DNA of 64,000 bases from Amyloporia xantha. Its lineage: Eukaryota; Basidiomycota; Agaricomycetes; Polyporales; Adustoporiaceae. Position 1 is the first letter of the stretch. Every line of letters begins with the position of its first letter. A program made the translations under genes and the position numbers. Below the pieces are notes generated by a model. That model did not search any database. It was not told the origin of the DNA and was given only the letters and a program-made list of their open reading frames with translations. Where the stretch lies: the NCBI GenBank assembly GCA_036971615.1, contig JAYKKR010000016.1:496001-560000 (forward strand), in the 5' to 3' direction. This document shows positions 34,747 through 47,338 of the stretch, piece by piece.

Positions 34747-37700
34747 ATGCCGCTGCCTCATCTATTCAAGAAGCGCAGTCGAAAGACGCTAAGTCGCTCT
34801 TCTACTATTCCGACCGAGCCATTACCTTCGCCACCAGGACAGCAAGGTTTGTCTAGCTCGACGTCATCTAGATCCTCTCCATCCCCTAGTGTAGTGCAGC
34901 ATTCATACACGACAAATGGCTCGCCAGCACAGAATAACTCCGTCTCTCCAACGCTGTACTCACCATCTGGTTCGAGCAATGGCGAAGACCGTAGTATATC
35001 GGATGCCATCGTCGGAGCGTTTGATGGTATAAAGAAGCAACAGCCTAGGCCCAAGACGAAGGCAGTCAAGTCATTGGAAAAACTAGGCAAGTTCGATGAC
35101 ATATATCACCTCTTACCTCGATTGCTGGGTCTGACCCGTCTCTGCTGGTGTAGAGGATAATGCGACTGCTTTGGAGGGTCAAAAGAGCCTGCTTACCACT
35201 CTAGCGGATCCTATCAAGGCTGGCTTGGATGTTAGTGGTGCAACTCAAGTGATCCAGAGTGCAGTGCACGGGTTTGCCGACGGCCTGCCCGTCTTCATGA
35301 AGGCGCTGGACGAAGTTGGCAAAATCCATCCATTTATTGAAGGTCATTTTCTGCTCCTCCTCGAGCATACAGTTTGACACTGACATGGTTTATCAGTCGC
35401 CGTGCTTGCGTTCAAAGCTATCTACACGCTAGAGATGAAACGGCGTAGTAATGATGAAAAGGTCATAGCTTTGTTCGTGGAGATGAAAGATATGCTTGCA
35501 GTGCTATTACAGTATGTTGAACTCCACTTCATGTGCATACTCTCTGACTTAAACGCGGATGAATAGGCTAAAGGGTGTGAAAGATGAGGCTGTAGTAGGG
35601 CCAGATGGGGTCACGATCGAAGCCCGCATGCAAGGCTTGGTCAAACAGACGGCCGACGACATCAAGAAGTGCGGAAACACATGCGATGCCTATTCGAAGA
35701 TGACACTTGTCGCCAAAGTTCTCAAAGGACCCATCTGGGAGGGCACCTTCGCCGGTCTCGTCCAGCAATTTTCGAAACGGCGAACTGAATTTGAATTCGC
35801 AATGTCGATCCACATTGCTCGGAAAGTCGATGAACTTCAGGACAAGATGGATGGTTTGGCGCAGACGGTTGAGAGAAAGTTCGTTTTGCTATCAACTGTT
35901 CTCGATGCGATTGATGTTAACATTGATTACGGCAGGACGGATATGATTTTGCAATTCCTCAGCAACTACGTACCTCAAGAGCAAAAGGAACTCTGTAGTC
36001 AGATCGACCGGAAAGGTGGGCGAGAAGCTGTTCGTCAAAAGCGACGAGGCACTGCAGGAATTGCTTGCATCTCAATCGAAGCCCCAAGCAAGTAGAGTGA
36101 ACGCTCCAGTCGCTGCGCGAACCCGCAATGGGCTTGATGAACTCAAGGGCGAACTTCAGGATCCCAAATGTCTCTATTGAGAAGAACTTCCACGCCTTTG
36201 ATAGGAAATTCGAAATGCAGCAGAGACAGATCATCGAGGAGGTTGATAAAATTGTTCATCGAGAGAGCGATCGTGTCATCCTGTCGGTCACGTCCGGTCC
36301 ACACGATAGGGTTATCGATGTTGTCAGTGCAATTTCCATCGTTATTTTTGCATCTATATGACATTTCGTAATAGGATTTGCATACTATCTGGAAAGATAT
36401 GGTGAGCCCCTCTATTTGTCTTGTATACAGCATCGAATTCATACAATTTCGCCGTTATAGGGTTGGCGTGGGAGCGTGAAGGCCCGTCACTTCGTTATGG
36501 CGCTTCGTGACTATTATCATGAAAGGGCGGAGGAGAAGAGACGGAAGGAGAGCCATTTCGAAATCGCTCACACTCCGGATCCAGATGGATGGACTACTGA
36601 GTGGATCACAGTCAAGCGACTGCAGTCGATTGTTGAGGCTCTCGATGACGATTCCTCGGGATACGTGACTGTTTCAGAGGCCAATTACTTCACGACGTCT
36701 CGACCTGCGGACTGGAGGTCAGACTTTCCTTCCGAACAGCTTCGATGAGCATTTATCGAGTTGATTCTTTTCACAGTTTACAGCATTGGGTGGCTTACTG
36801 GGCAATCGGTAGTGTTTTTGCTCTGGCGGAGAGGCTTGTGTTCTAATATTTCTCTTGCAGGCTGGCAGATTACAGCTACTATTTACAAGGACAAGATTCA
36901 TGAAGTCCTTGGCAAAATGTTTGCGATCAGGCCGCACATCCACGAGTCGAATCTCATCATGGTCGACTGTTATCTGAGTGCCATGTGGTCCGACATAGTC
37001 TATTTGACCACGTCTCTTCAACCTTATTCTGCGCCGCAGCAACTTCAGGGTCGGTTTCAATCATATATAGATGCCGAGGAACAGCGAATAAGGAAGAACT
37101 TGGAAACTGTAAAATACCATGTTGACGATGCGGCCACCCTTGCTCTTGTGACAGGACCAGGCAGAATTGAGAAGGTAGGGGCAATTTTTATAGTCGTTGC
37201 CGCAGCCTTACTGATTGAAGTGTTGCAGTACTTGCTGCCCTTGATTTTTCTCTTTTTGGAACACGACTTCAAGATCATGAAGATTTGTAGGAAACACATC
37301 GTCAGCGGACGTAACCTCGTCGAGTCCATGGACAGCTTCTTGACGGTATTGACAGCTGTGCAATATCGCATTTCGGATCTCAAAGGTTGTATCTGGATCT
37401 TTTCTTCACACTGGATGTTTTATTGAGATGGTATATCAGAGATATTCAAACATCAAAACTTGGATCCCAGTCAACAATTCAAATCCACCTCTTGTGGACT
37501 TGTGAGTCGCTCTTGTATTGATGACATTTAGTGGCTTATGTTCTCTGTGTCTTCCATGGCCAAGTTCAAATACTCATATGAATTTGAAGATAACCCATCT
37601 CCAATACGAAAAGCAGTTCCAAGAATATGCATTCCCGGAGGTCGTGTACGATGACACAGCGGAGGCTCAAAATGACGACTCAGAAAATGACGTTCTTAAC

Positions 37701-39337
37701 TACCCCACTGTTGAAGACCACTTTGACTCTGCCAAATATGAGACGCGGGAAGAAAGCGAAACAGAACAAGACCTTCGTGCTTCAGGACCTCTGAAAGCAG
37801 TGTACGTCTTGTGAAATTGACTACTCTTCTCCTTTCTAACGTCCCTGTCAGGCTCCGCCGCTGGACCGGTTTCATGTATACCGAGCAAAAATATCCGTAT
37901 GGACCTATGTTCTCCTTCGCTGTGCACGCTGCCAGCTCCGATGACCAGAAGTACGAGGCCAATGTGCAGATGGCTGATGGTGAAATAGATTTCACGCTCA
38001 TCGGAGGCTTCACGACTACTTCAGAGAATCAAGTCTGCTACAACTTTGATATGAAGATACCCTTACACGGGCTGTCGATACCTTTCAGCGGCCAGTTGAA
38101 CGAAGATCAAGACAAGATGTCTGGTTCGTTTGGTGGCGAGGGTTTCGGCGGCCACTTTTTCTTCTTCTCCGGGATATCACCTGAGATTTTGGCATGCCGC
38201 CCATCAGCGGAAGAGTTCAGGACGCAGAGAATCCGGTCACTATGGCGTTTTGCTTTGTCCGTAGCTGAGGACCAGGTACTCCGGCGCAGATTTACGTGGA
38301 AATACATCGCGAGACGTCGAGACATCCGGAAGCGTTACCTAGAGCTGTCGCTGCGAACGGATTACGGTCGTCCGCTCAATGAGGCGGAACGAAAAGAACG
38401 CCTTGGTTACCTACGCGCCCTCACTCCATTCGATGTCGGCCTTTACAGATATATGACGGAGCTTCACAAACGAACCATCTGCATCCACCAGTGAGTGCTC
38501 GGACTTATCATATCGTTCAATATTGTGCTAACTTCGTCTCAAGAGGCAGGTGCTGTGACAACTGCGGAGACTCGAATTCGGAGATTACTGGGGCCCGAAT
38601 TGTTTGTCTCGACTGCGATAAGGACGGCGCTGAGTGCATTGACCTCTGCGAGGAGCCGGAGTGTGTGGCTGCTGTTGTCGGTCTTGATAAAAGACCAGAT
38701 CTCTCTGCGCCCCATCTCCCGACACATAATATGTACAAGTTGAGGAGATTGATCCATGAAAACGAAGTCCACCAAGTAGGTTCGCAAGCCCGCGATGCTT
38801 TGCAGAGGGCGAGGGCCGCGTTCGACGACGTTGCGGAAGTCGCAGCTGAGCAGGGTGACGTTACCGCAAACGAGGAGGACCGCACGACGAAGATGATGCA
38901 GGATAAGTTGGCATGTATCAGATGCAAAACTCGTGTCACGCAGCCCTGTTGGTACTGCATTGTTTGTGACGGTGAGTACATATGAACTGGGCAGCGCAGT
39001 AATGACTCAGCGGGACGTCTTGCATCCAGATTCTGTGTTTATCTGTTTGGAATGCGACGCAACCGGAGGTATCTCACAAGGGAACCATTTGAAGACCCAT
39101 GGCCTCGTGCGGTGTCAAGTCCAAGTCGTGCCTGAGGAACCATTATCTCTAGAGCAGAAAGTGGGAGCCATCGTAAACCAGAAATTTACACAAGTTGATA
39201 ATCAGATCCTGGATGTGCGTACGGAACTTCGCGAAGTTCATGAAAGACTGTCGCGGATGGAGGATCTCCTTGCATCCATAGTATCTACGCTCGTCCCTCG
39301 TCATGTCATCGCGAATCAGGACCACGTTGATGTATGA
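34747..39337 (+). CDS. Large multidomain protein: helical N-terminus, EF-hand, beta-barrel, ZZ-like zinc fingers, coiled coil
   Basis: Member of an agaricomycete family without a known function. Order: a Ser/Pro-rich basic N-terminus (MPLPHLFKKRSRK); a helical region (QSAVHGFADGLPVFMKALDE, VAVLAFKAIYTLEMKRR, VIALFVEMKDMLAVLLQLKG) resembling signalling helical bundles at the start of fungal STAND proteins; a second helical block; VIDVDLHTIWKDMGWRGSVK; an EF-hand loop DDDSSGYVTVSEA; SLQHWVAYWAIGWQ; a beta-rich, lipocalin-like stretch (LRRWTGFMYTEQKYPYGPM, FTLIGGFTTTSENQ, IPFSGQLNEDQDKMSGSFGG); two Cys-rich fingers (CCDNCGDSN...IVCLDC; CIRCKTRVTQPCWYCIVCD); and a C-terminal coiled coil. The first intron has a GC donor. 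Two apparent 1-nt insertions (36024-36040 and 36162-36168), judged against the paralogue at 58.8-60.3 kb, break the frame, so this is either an intact gene with assembly errors or an early pseudogene. Confidence 0.72.
35087..35153 (+). other. GC-AG intron 1 of the EF-hand/ZZ gene
   Basis: Donor AACTAG|GCAAGT, acceptor GTGTAG|AG. Phase 1 splicing gives EKLG/E-DNATALEGQ. The paralogue also has a GC donor here (GCAGGT, minus strand at 60142), so the GC predates the duplication. Confidence 0.7.
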
Positions 39338-39887
39338 GATGTTCTTCATGGACTACATTAGTTTCAATTAGGCCAGAATGTTTTGTATACTTCACAATGT
39401 GACATACCTCACGTTCCATATCATTGTTCATTCACGTAATTGATACAGTATCTATAGCTAATTTCTGGAAGATCCCATTGGATATGTCTAATCATCTGCA
39501 ATACTTGAGTGTTTGGACTTTTGGGTACAGATTACTCGGACGCGTTCCCCCCGTGACGATCTTGGTGGAAACTGTCTGCTCGAATGTTACGCAGGGCCTA
39601 GACTTATACACACGCCAACTGACTCTATAAGTCCCTGTAATCATCGCCATTTCAGCACACAGAGCAAACGTCGTTGAAACGATGACAAATTCCGTTTACA
39701 CGTCTGCAAGAGATGAGGTGTCGCTTGTCAATTAATATCGTACATAACCGTGAAACATGTTGATTATTCTATATCTACTACCTGCTACATAGGAAGAGTA
39801 GCTCGAGCGCGCAGATGCACGCCAATACTGTATGAATCTGCGTATATTTCGAGTGTCTCCGTTACTGCCTATGACATCGCACATGTC
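39338..39887. other. Convergent intergenic region
   Basis: About 550 bp between the EF-hand/ZZ gene and TRAPPC12. AT-rich; nothing recognised. Confidence 0.4.
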
Positions 39888-42161
39888 TTAATTCGCAGGC
39901 ATCTTAAGGCACGTCGTACGCAGACCGTCACCCGCCCACTTGGCGACCTCAATGAGCAAGCTGCGTTTCTTATCCACTCCAGCGGTAGAGCGGAGTTCGT
40001 ACATGGTAGCTACCAGTGGCTTCAGAAATATGGGCATATTTGTTGTCTAAAAGACTCACAAAGATTGAATAGGAATGGTTCCGCTTGGAGCGTGGCGGAA
40101 GGGGAGATTCTGACCGCCTCTTCGAGCACGCGGATTCCCTGCTCAAAGCACGTCAATGCGAGCTACTTTGAGAATAGGCATGCTTACCTCTTGTATGTGA
40201 CCTTGACTCAGAAGGGCGACAGAAAGATTGTTGATGGCCTGCTCGGCCCGTCAGCGGTCAGGTGAATTTCGCCCGTGCAGCGACTCACAACAAAATTTTC
40301 AGGATCGGCGGTGAGTATCCGCTTGAGCTCTTCAGTTGCCTTTGGCCAATCCCCATTAGCAGAGGCGAGGAGGACGTTGTTCATAGCCTTCAGCGACGGA
40401 TCTGCACTCGAATCTTGCGCCACGGCAGCGAAATGTTTCATAGCCATGGCTATGTAGCCACCTTGTAAATAGATCCGGCCTACAGCGGCTTGGACATACG
40501 GTGAAGTAACGTCGCCCTGTTTACAGAGCGGCTCAAGCAGCTTCGCCGCTGCCGAGAAATCCTGCGCACACATCAGCAGGAGCCAACCCCAGAACGCTGC
40601 GCGCACCTTCATCTCGACCAGCTGCGACGCGATGATGAGACACACCCGCGCGCCCCTCTCCTTCCACATGCCCGCCCCATTCGCGTCGTGTCGCGCGTGC
40701 GCCTCGCGCGCCTTAGCTTTGCAACGCCTCAGCAGCCCCGCGAGCGCGTCCAGGTAGCCCATGTGGTCGCCCGCCCAGTAGCTCAGCCGCGCGTGCAGCA
40801 CCTCCAGCTCGAACGGCAGCTTCCTGTCGAACAGCCATGCCCGTGCCCCCGCCGGCTCGACGTTCTTGAGCACCGTGAACAGGCTCGTGCACTCCGCCGA
40901 CGTCTGGCTGAACAGCCGCAGCCGCGCGAGGCTTGCCAGCCGGATGTACCAGAGCTGTGTGAGTGCCCTCGGCGTTGGCGTGTCCGCTGCGTGCGTGATG
41001 ACCAACTCAGATACTCACAGATAGCATCAGGTCCACGTCCTCCGGGTCGGCGTCCACAAGGCGGTCCCGCGCCATCCTCGCCAACGCTCGCCAGCTGTTC
41101 GTCATCTAACATGTCACATCAACGTCGCAGCCCACTGCCAGACCAGCATCGGTCACTTACGACGAGCGTGTTGAAGTCACCACCCTGCCAGTTCCCACTT
41201 ACGTCTCGCACAGGTCGCTTCTCAGTCGGAATATATTTCGTTAATAAAACAGTCAGAGGGTCCGTCTAATGATACAGGGATAATAAATAACAGTCCTTCG
41301 TGACAGCCACCACGTAAGCGAGTGGAACAGCGAAGGGCGCACGTTTGGGATAGGATGGAACATCGTGGGCAGAATGAGCCCCGGCAGATACAACTCCGGC
41401 GACTCTTCTTCGTCTTCGTCCTCGCTCTCAGCCTGTGCTGGAGGGGGTGGGACGGCCTTGTCTGTGTCTGGGGCCGGCGTGGAAAGCGGGTCAGACAGCG
41501 GTTGGGCGAGCGAAACTTCTTCGGCTACAGCGAGCGACTGCTGAGCGGTGTCGACTGAGAGGCCCACGGGTGCCTCCGTCTCGGAAGCAGCTTCTTCAGA
41601 CCCTTCCGCCCGCTCAGAGTGCGACTCGTCTGCGTCGTCATCATCAACGAGGAACGGATCGGGTACCTCTGGCTCAGCAGCCTGTGCATGCGAGCTAGTC
41701 CCTTCAGGTTCCGTGGTTTCGAATCGAGAGTCGTCCAGAGTAGAACCAAGACTGTCTGGCTCAGTGGCTGGTGGTGCGCTCGACTCAAGACTGTCCGGCT
41801 CTGCGTCCGGTGGTGCACTCGACCCTGGCTGGTCCTGCAGCCTTGGCTCAGAGTGTGACATAGAGAGAGGATCAGAGCGCGTGCTGGAAGCCATAGAGTC
41901 GTAGCTCGTCTTGGTCTTTGGGGAAAGGGGAAAGGTGATGTTAAGGACAGGAATGTCCGCGACGTATTGAACGGTGGCGGGCCGGTCGGCGGACTTTGAA
42001 TGAGGCCCAATATGGGACATGTGGCGGATGCCGCGCTTCAGCTTTTTCACAAGCTTACGGGCACGCGAGGGGGACTCCATGTCGATGGATGGATTCGACG
42101 ACTTGTGGGAGGAGGAAGAGGAAGAGGAGGATGGTAATGTGTTGATGTGGATGAACTTCAT
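39888..42161 (-). CDS. TRAPPC12: TRAPPC12-like TRAPP complex subunit (TPR protein)
   Basis: Subunit of the TRAPP tethering complex acting in ER-Golgi/Golgi traffic (family knowledge). Start at 42161 (MKFIHINTLPSSS); MDMESPSRARK slightly downstream is an alternative. The first part is disordered, acidic and Ser/Pro-rich. Conserved sequence begins at ELYLPGLILPTMFHPIPN, spliced to TDPLTVLLTKYIPTEKRPVR, GNWQGGDFNTLV, and MTNSWRALARMARDRLVDAD. TPR-like helices follow: LWYIRLASLARLRLFSQTSA, LPFELEVLHARLSYWAGDHM, DFSAAAKLLEPLCK, YVQAAVGRIYLQGGYIAMAM, AINNLSVALLSQGHIQE. The protein ends ...GLRTTCLKMPAN at 39888. Every junction I checked keeps the frame. Confidence 0.88.
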
Positions 42162-43299
42162 TTTTTCCTGGAGAGGAACGGACCTGATACGCAGTTTTTA
42201 TATCCGTGTCCAAATGCAAATCGTGCCGCCCGCGCGTGTCTGGATCGATAGCGGGAACGACCTCGACATGCCCCTTCGGGTCTGTATCCGCTCCAGACAG
42301 CAAAATGACATACAACGTAGCATTTTAGACATATCAGAACACATTCAATAGTCTCGTGCCTACTCGCCACCAATCGATGCCGAACACCACTGAGGCTAGA
42401 CGATGATATGCCATCGGTGCGTTCTGCGGACCGCCGTCACATAAGCACAGCATTTGAACCAAATCAGCCGATTGACTTAGACCTCGGAGAGCGGTATATC
42501 CGTATCTGGAACCCATCAACCTGCATCGTGTCGTTCATGTCCTAGCTTGCAGGAATTCATTATGGAATCCGTGATGTCCTCACCTTTTCAACGTTGTTTG
42601 AACTTCGGCGTCTCTATCAGATTGATGTGTGGCTCTGGAGGAAATGATAGGTGCCATCGGTTCAACGCACCAGCCGAGTTCCCTCGTGTGGCACATTAGG
42701 AAAGAGAAGTATAAAGTGCATATGGCAGAGTGGACATATCACCTCGCGGCGGCGGAAGGGGACCGAGCTTCCAACAGTGGGAGATCAGGTACACATAAGG
42801 AGTGTAAAGGATAAATTACAGTCATTGTGGTACAGCGCGCAGTATAAGGCAAACGAACGTGTACAAGTGAACGTATACACAGCGGAAGAATCTTTGTTGG
42901 TATATCTTGACCGACATGTCGAGAGTTAAAGAGTAGCCGTACTCAATTCTTTTTTTATTTCTCATTTTATTTTTTGTGCTCATCCGAGAGTTCGTGTAAG
43001 CGAGATTCTAAACCCGATCTAAGAATTGAGGACCTCATTTTATTCGCACGGTGCAGGCGGAGTTGAAGGAGTTCGTATTGCCACCAGCAGGAATGTATGC
43101 AAAGCAGATACCTATCATTTTTGCACCCATTGGAAGGTTTCTGACATATTCTAGATAGCTATATCTACCCAAAGAACCTATACTGCAGTCAAAACTGGAG
43201 AGCCAGCATCGAAACAAAGCATTATTCTCGCCCAGTGGTGCACCGGCCCGTACATATTTGGAACCCCGCATGTCAGACCCGTCAGATCGCTTTAGATTA
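42162..43299. other. Intergenic region containing the left arm of an inverted repeat
   Basis: AT-rich, with the T-rich arm at 42934-42983. Short frames on both strands show no domain. No gene called. Confidence 0.4.
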
Positions 43300-43394
43300 T
43301 TTTAGATCACTTTATTTCCACTTCATGGAACACGAGGCCTGATGTGAGCACAAGAGAAATAAAAAAAAATAAAAAAAATAATTGAGTACGGCTA
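42934..43394. repeat. Inverted repeat, about 50-bp arms, 460 bp overall
   Basis: Left arm 42934-42983 begins TAGCCGTACTCAATT and continues T-rich to TTGTGCTCAT. Right arm 43344-43394 is its reverse complement with small differences in the homopolymer part. About 360 bp lie between them. I see no obvious target-site duplication. It could be a foldback/MITE-like insertion or a local inverted duplication next to the gene fragment at 43.3-44.1 kb. Confidence 0.6.
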
Positions 43395-44110
43395 GTGTGC
43401 ATACGCATGTCGAAAGCAATGCAATGCATGATGCACATGTTATTCACCCGACTGGCGATAGCATTCGGCAACGAGTGATCGTGGCAACTATCGACACGAG
43501 GAGATGTGCGACAGTCGTTCATCGACTTCGCGATTGAACGCACCCCCAGAATTTGACCATCAAAGCGCTGGCTTACGATGGCTTCCACTTTCTGATCTAT
43601 GGCCATGGGTAATGGTTCCTCGAGCATGAGTCTTCAGATATTTCCCTTATGGATGCCTCCGGTTGCATCGCATGGGAAACAGATAAATACAGATTCTAGT
43701 TGAGAGACGTGCGGCTCAGTCGTTGATGCGCAGCGCGATTGGAGGACACTCACCATCACAAACAACGCAGTGTCAACAGGGCTGCGTGACACGAGTTCTG
43801 CGTCGGTTACACGCCAGATCATCGTCGTCGGGCGGTCCTCGTTTATAGTGACATCAGCTTGCGCACTCAGCTGACTTCGTCAATGCCGTTTAAAGCGCGG
43901 CCTGCAAAGGATCACAAAGCGACTTCATGGACTCGTCCTGATAAACTGATTGCTTCAACTTGTATACATTGTGTGTCGGGAGATGAGCTGGTCTATTTCA
44001 ATATAAGTAGCATCCCAGGCATCTTCCAAGTCAATCAAACTTCCAGTTGGCCGGAGTCTCTAGACCAAGGATATATGTCCACGACCACATCCATCCAACT
44101 TCTCAATCGT
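43300..44110 (-). pseudogene. Degenerate 3' fragment of the EF-hand/ZZ gene family
   Basis: On the minus strand this matches the 3' end of the gene at 34.7-39.3 kb, from the region before CTCATCTCCCGACACA (its 38710 area) through the second zinc finger to the C-terminal coiled coil. Matching stretches include ACTCGTGTCACGCAGCCCTG, the peptide SVFICFPCDATGGIHKGN (intact copy: SVFICLECDATGGISQGN) and EEPLPMAIDQKVEAIVSQRF (intact copy: EEPLSLEQKVGAIVNQKF). The frame is broken repeatedly, key cysteines of the first half are lost, and no upstream domains are present. A non-functional remnant. Confidence 0.75.
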
Positions 44111-44403
44111 TCATGACGGTAAAGAGCAAATTTCAACAGCCATAGATGATAGTTCAAGGGGACGACGGGAGACATTCATGTAGGACTGAAATCTCAGATG
44201 CGAGATTCAAACTCCGTTTCAGTGACCAATGATCGGGATTCTGGCCAGGAGTCTGGTGCAGCTCACCTCCGCACCCTTACCATCATTGCTATTTGATTTC
44301 AGCCACTTGTTTCGCAAAAGGTCCAAGTTGCCACCGCTGCTGTGCTTTCACCACCAATCGCGCGTACCAACATTGCTGGTGACCCGCATGTTACACTGCC
44401 AAA

Positions 44404-47338
44404 ATGTCTGCTCGAAGGCTTGCTAACAATCACGTCCTTCCTGCAAACCCTTCGTGGCTTGAGTTCCCAAGATCGGATGGAGACGAGACCCATTTGCCCA
44501 AAAACACGCAGCGCACCGTCGACAATGAGGGATGTGTCAACTTCATGCGTCCAGTTGACCTCGATGAGAGCACGGCTGTGAACTGGAGGGTTCTCATAGG
44601 AGCCCAGCTGGCTAAGAAGATGAATCTTGCCGGTAGGTGTCTTTGTGGGTCTGGCATGCCTGTATTCACCACCTTATCTGTGCACAGAGGGCCCAACGTA
44701 TGTTCTTAAGTCGTTTCCCGAAGGTTACCGTTTGTTCGATCACAACAAGGGACCTGCCACCGCCCCAAGACACGATCCTTACTTATGTGGTGAGTGAGTC
44801 AGTGCTGTAACGACCAGACCGTGTCCTCAATCATCACTCGCAGGCTCACGGAATGTGAATCGCTTCCGCTCTACTAACGAGTTCATCCCGCACGCCCTCT
44901 GGTTAATGCAGGACGCAACCTTGAATCGCGCAAACTGCGAGTGCAAATACTGCGCCAAGAAACCGCAGCGCCTCGTCTCAGACGCGCTCGAACTGCCCAG
45001 TAATAGGCGATTCTCTGGAACGCCAACGTCGACCCCTCCTAGAGCCCCACGGCGACATCGCGAAGTCCGCGTGGCCAGGAGAAACCCGTACACCGCAGTT
45101 CGCCGCGCTCCGAAACCCGTCAAGCAATTGACGGGGCCAAAGCAGGCGCTCGCACCTGAACGAGACTGCGACATTCGCGCCGCGTTGATAGGAGACGAGA
45201 ACAAGATTAAACGGCGGTTCAGGGAAGGCGAGCTGGTTTGGTGCGCCCTGAATCCACCTATTCACGGAGAGACCGAAGCGGAAAGCATCTATTTCTGGCC
45301 GGGCATTGTGGATGACGTTCACGTCAAGTCAGAAGCGGTCCCACGGCTACCTGAGGAAGGTGGAAACAAATCTCAGGATGTGGCTGCTGATTTGATGGCG
45401 TTGTATGAGCAGGATTCGGACGGAGAGCCCGCGCCGTCGAGGCTATCACAAGAGGCGTCCATGCGGGCGGCAGATGATCAGAAGGTGGAGGTGCCCTGGA
45501 CTGTTCGCCAGTGGAACGTCTACACCGTCAAGCTTCTCGCTGTCGGCCACGAGTACGTAGTGGCCGACCATCAAGTACTCCCCTACCTGGGGTATGCACC
45601 AGCCGACGACCTTCTACGCCATGTTCAAGAGGAGCTTCTACGTCTTCTGCATGAAGTACCTATCCCGAATATGGATAGTGATCTTGCCAAAATATTCCCC
45701 TTCAACCCCGTATTATCGGTAGAACATGAAGGGCCGTCGAGCTCTACGTTCAATGCTAATCGCTTCAGGCAGGCCGTCGCACCATTCACGCTGGCTGTGC
45801 AGATTGCGGCCAACGTCGCGCGATACTGGTCGCCCACGCACGAGTGGGAATGCAGATATACAATTCCGTCTCCAGACTTTGTGCCACCACCGGTAACTTC
45901 AGAGCCTGGCCCGCCCCCTGCGTCTGAGCCAGCACCGTCATTGCACACGCTCATCACGCAGTCAATGGCGAACAACGCAGCCGCCTCCAGTTTAGCTGCG
46001 AGTACACAGGGACCCGCCCCGGCCTCTGACGATTTCTACCATCCAGAAGGAATGTCTGCAGAAGACGTGGAGGCACTGAAGGCACGCGTGATGGGCCGGG
46101 CAACCCGGCCGACTGCCGTTGTAAATACGGTCACTCAGCCGCGCTTCCAGGGCCTCTGGTGGGGTGCAGAGCGCATCTGGACCGATGAACTCGTGCGGCT
46201 CAAACTAGCCCGGCGACAGTTCGCTCCTCAAGGCACGGACATCGTTTATCCCCCATCAGGGCCAGCGGTTTCTACATTAGCGCATGCCGAAAACATCGGC
46301 TACACGAGCGCAGAGGACAAAGCGGATAATGACCTCCTAGGCTCGGCTGAGAAGGGGCTGTTCTTGAGGCTGGAGGGCCTGTTCGTTGTTGAGGTTCCGA
46401 AGGAGGATGGCACCATGACGAGGGAATGTCGGGCAAGTGGTACAGTGTACGAGCTCGCGGACGAGGATTGGGAGGATCGAGTGAATGCGGAGAGGCAAGG
46501 TCTGGCAACGGCCTCGAGGGAAGAAGTCCAGGAAGTGGTCGAGAATGGGAATGGTAAAGGGAAGGAACGAGCGCACGATGACGGATTGAGTACCTTGCCT
46601 TCGAATGGGCCTCCATCGGGCTCGATCTCGGCGCCGCCTGGTTCGACTTCTACATCCAAGGATGTACCAAACGAGTCCGATCAAATGGACGTCGACGGGG
46701 CTGCCTCCTTTCCATCTGCCTCACAGGGTATCACGGGGCCATCGTTCATGCCTGGTCCCTCTCCGTTGAAACCTCCACCTTTGCCTAATCCCGACCCTTC
46801 CGTCCCAATACAAGAGACTGCCGCGGCGACGTTGTCGGAATCATTGCCTCAAAATAAGAAGCCCCAAAAGCCCACTTTGGGCGCACAGCTATCTCACCCT
46901 GTCCTATCTACGCCGTACCCCCTACCGGAACCTCCAAAAGGCTTCAAGTTCCGCCCCATACACCCACCCGGCCACGAAGTGGTGATGTCTCTCACACTCA
47001 TTAGCGGACGTTATTATCCAGGTCTGCTATCGCACCCCCTTATGATCCCCACTGTAGAGAGAGCTCTAGAGGTGCCCCCGGATGAAGGCGGATTTTTTGC
47101 AAACAGACATTTGTGGGCGATGGAGGGCCTACTGCCGGGCACATATCAGGCGATGGAGCCAGCTGTCTGGCAGCCTGGCCGCCCTAGTACTTTCAAGGAT
47201 GCTGACGAAGAGGCAAGGGCGCGCTTCCATGAACTCTGGGAGCAATGCAAGCAAGAGAGAGAGCAGACGCAGAGTCAGGCATTGGAGTCCCCGACTCGTA
47301 GACACGAAGTCATTGACGTTGATATGCTAACATTTTGA
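44404..47338 (+). CDS. clr2: Clr2-like transcriptional silencing protein (SHREC-type)
   Basis: Homologue of fission yeast cryptic loci regulator 2, a scaffold of the SHREC histone deacetylase/remodeller complex in heterochromatin (family knowledge). Start at 44404 (MSARRLANNHVLPANPSW). Two short introns precede one long open exon (from 44844). The N-terminal Clr2 domain has FPRSDGDETHLPK, GCVNFMRPVDLDEST and NWRVLIGAQLAKKMNLA, then TYVLKSFPEGYRLFDHN. A Cys cluster CECKYCAKK follows the N-terminal domain, then FREGELVWCALNPP...YFWPGIVDD, a chromatin-reader-like strand pattern. The second conserved region is QPRFQGLWWGAERIWTDELV and RLEGLFVVEV. The remainder is Pro/Ser-rich, with a final conserved RYYPGLLSHPL block before the stop at 47338. 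Confidence 0.82.

Noticed and set aside
43035..43271. Minus-strand frame inside the inverted-repeat unit, considered as a transposon protein
   Set aside because: 78 codons with no transposase or other motif.
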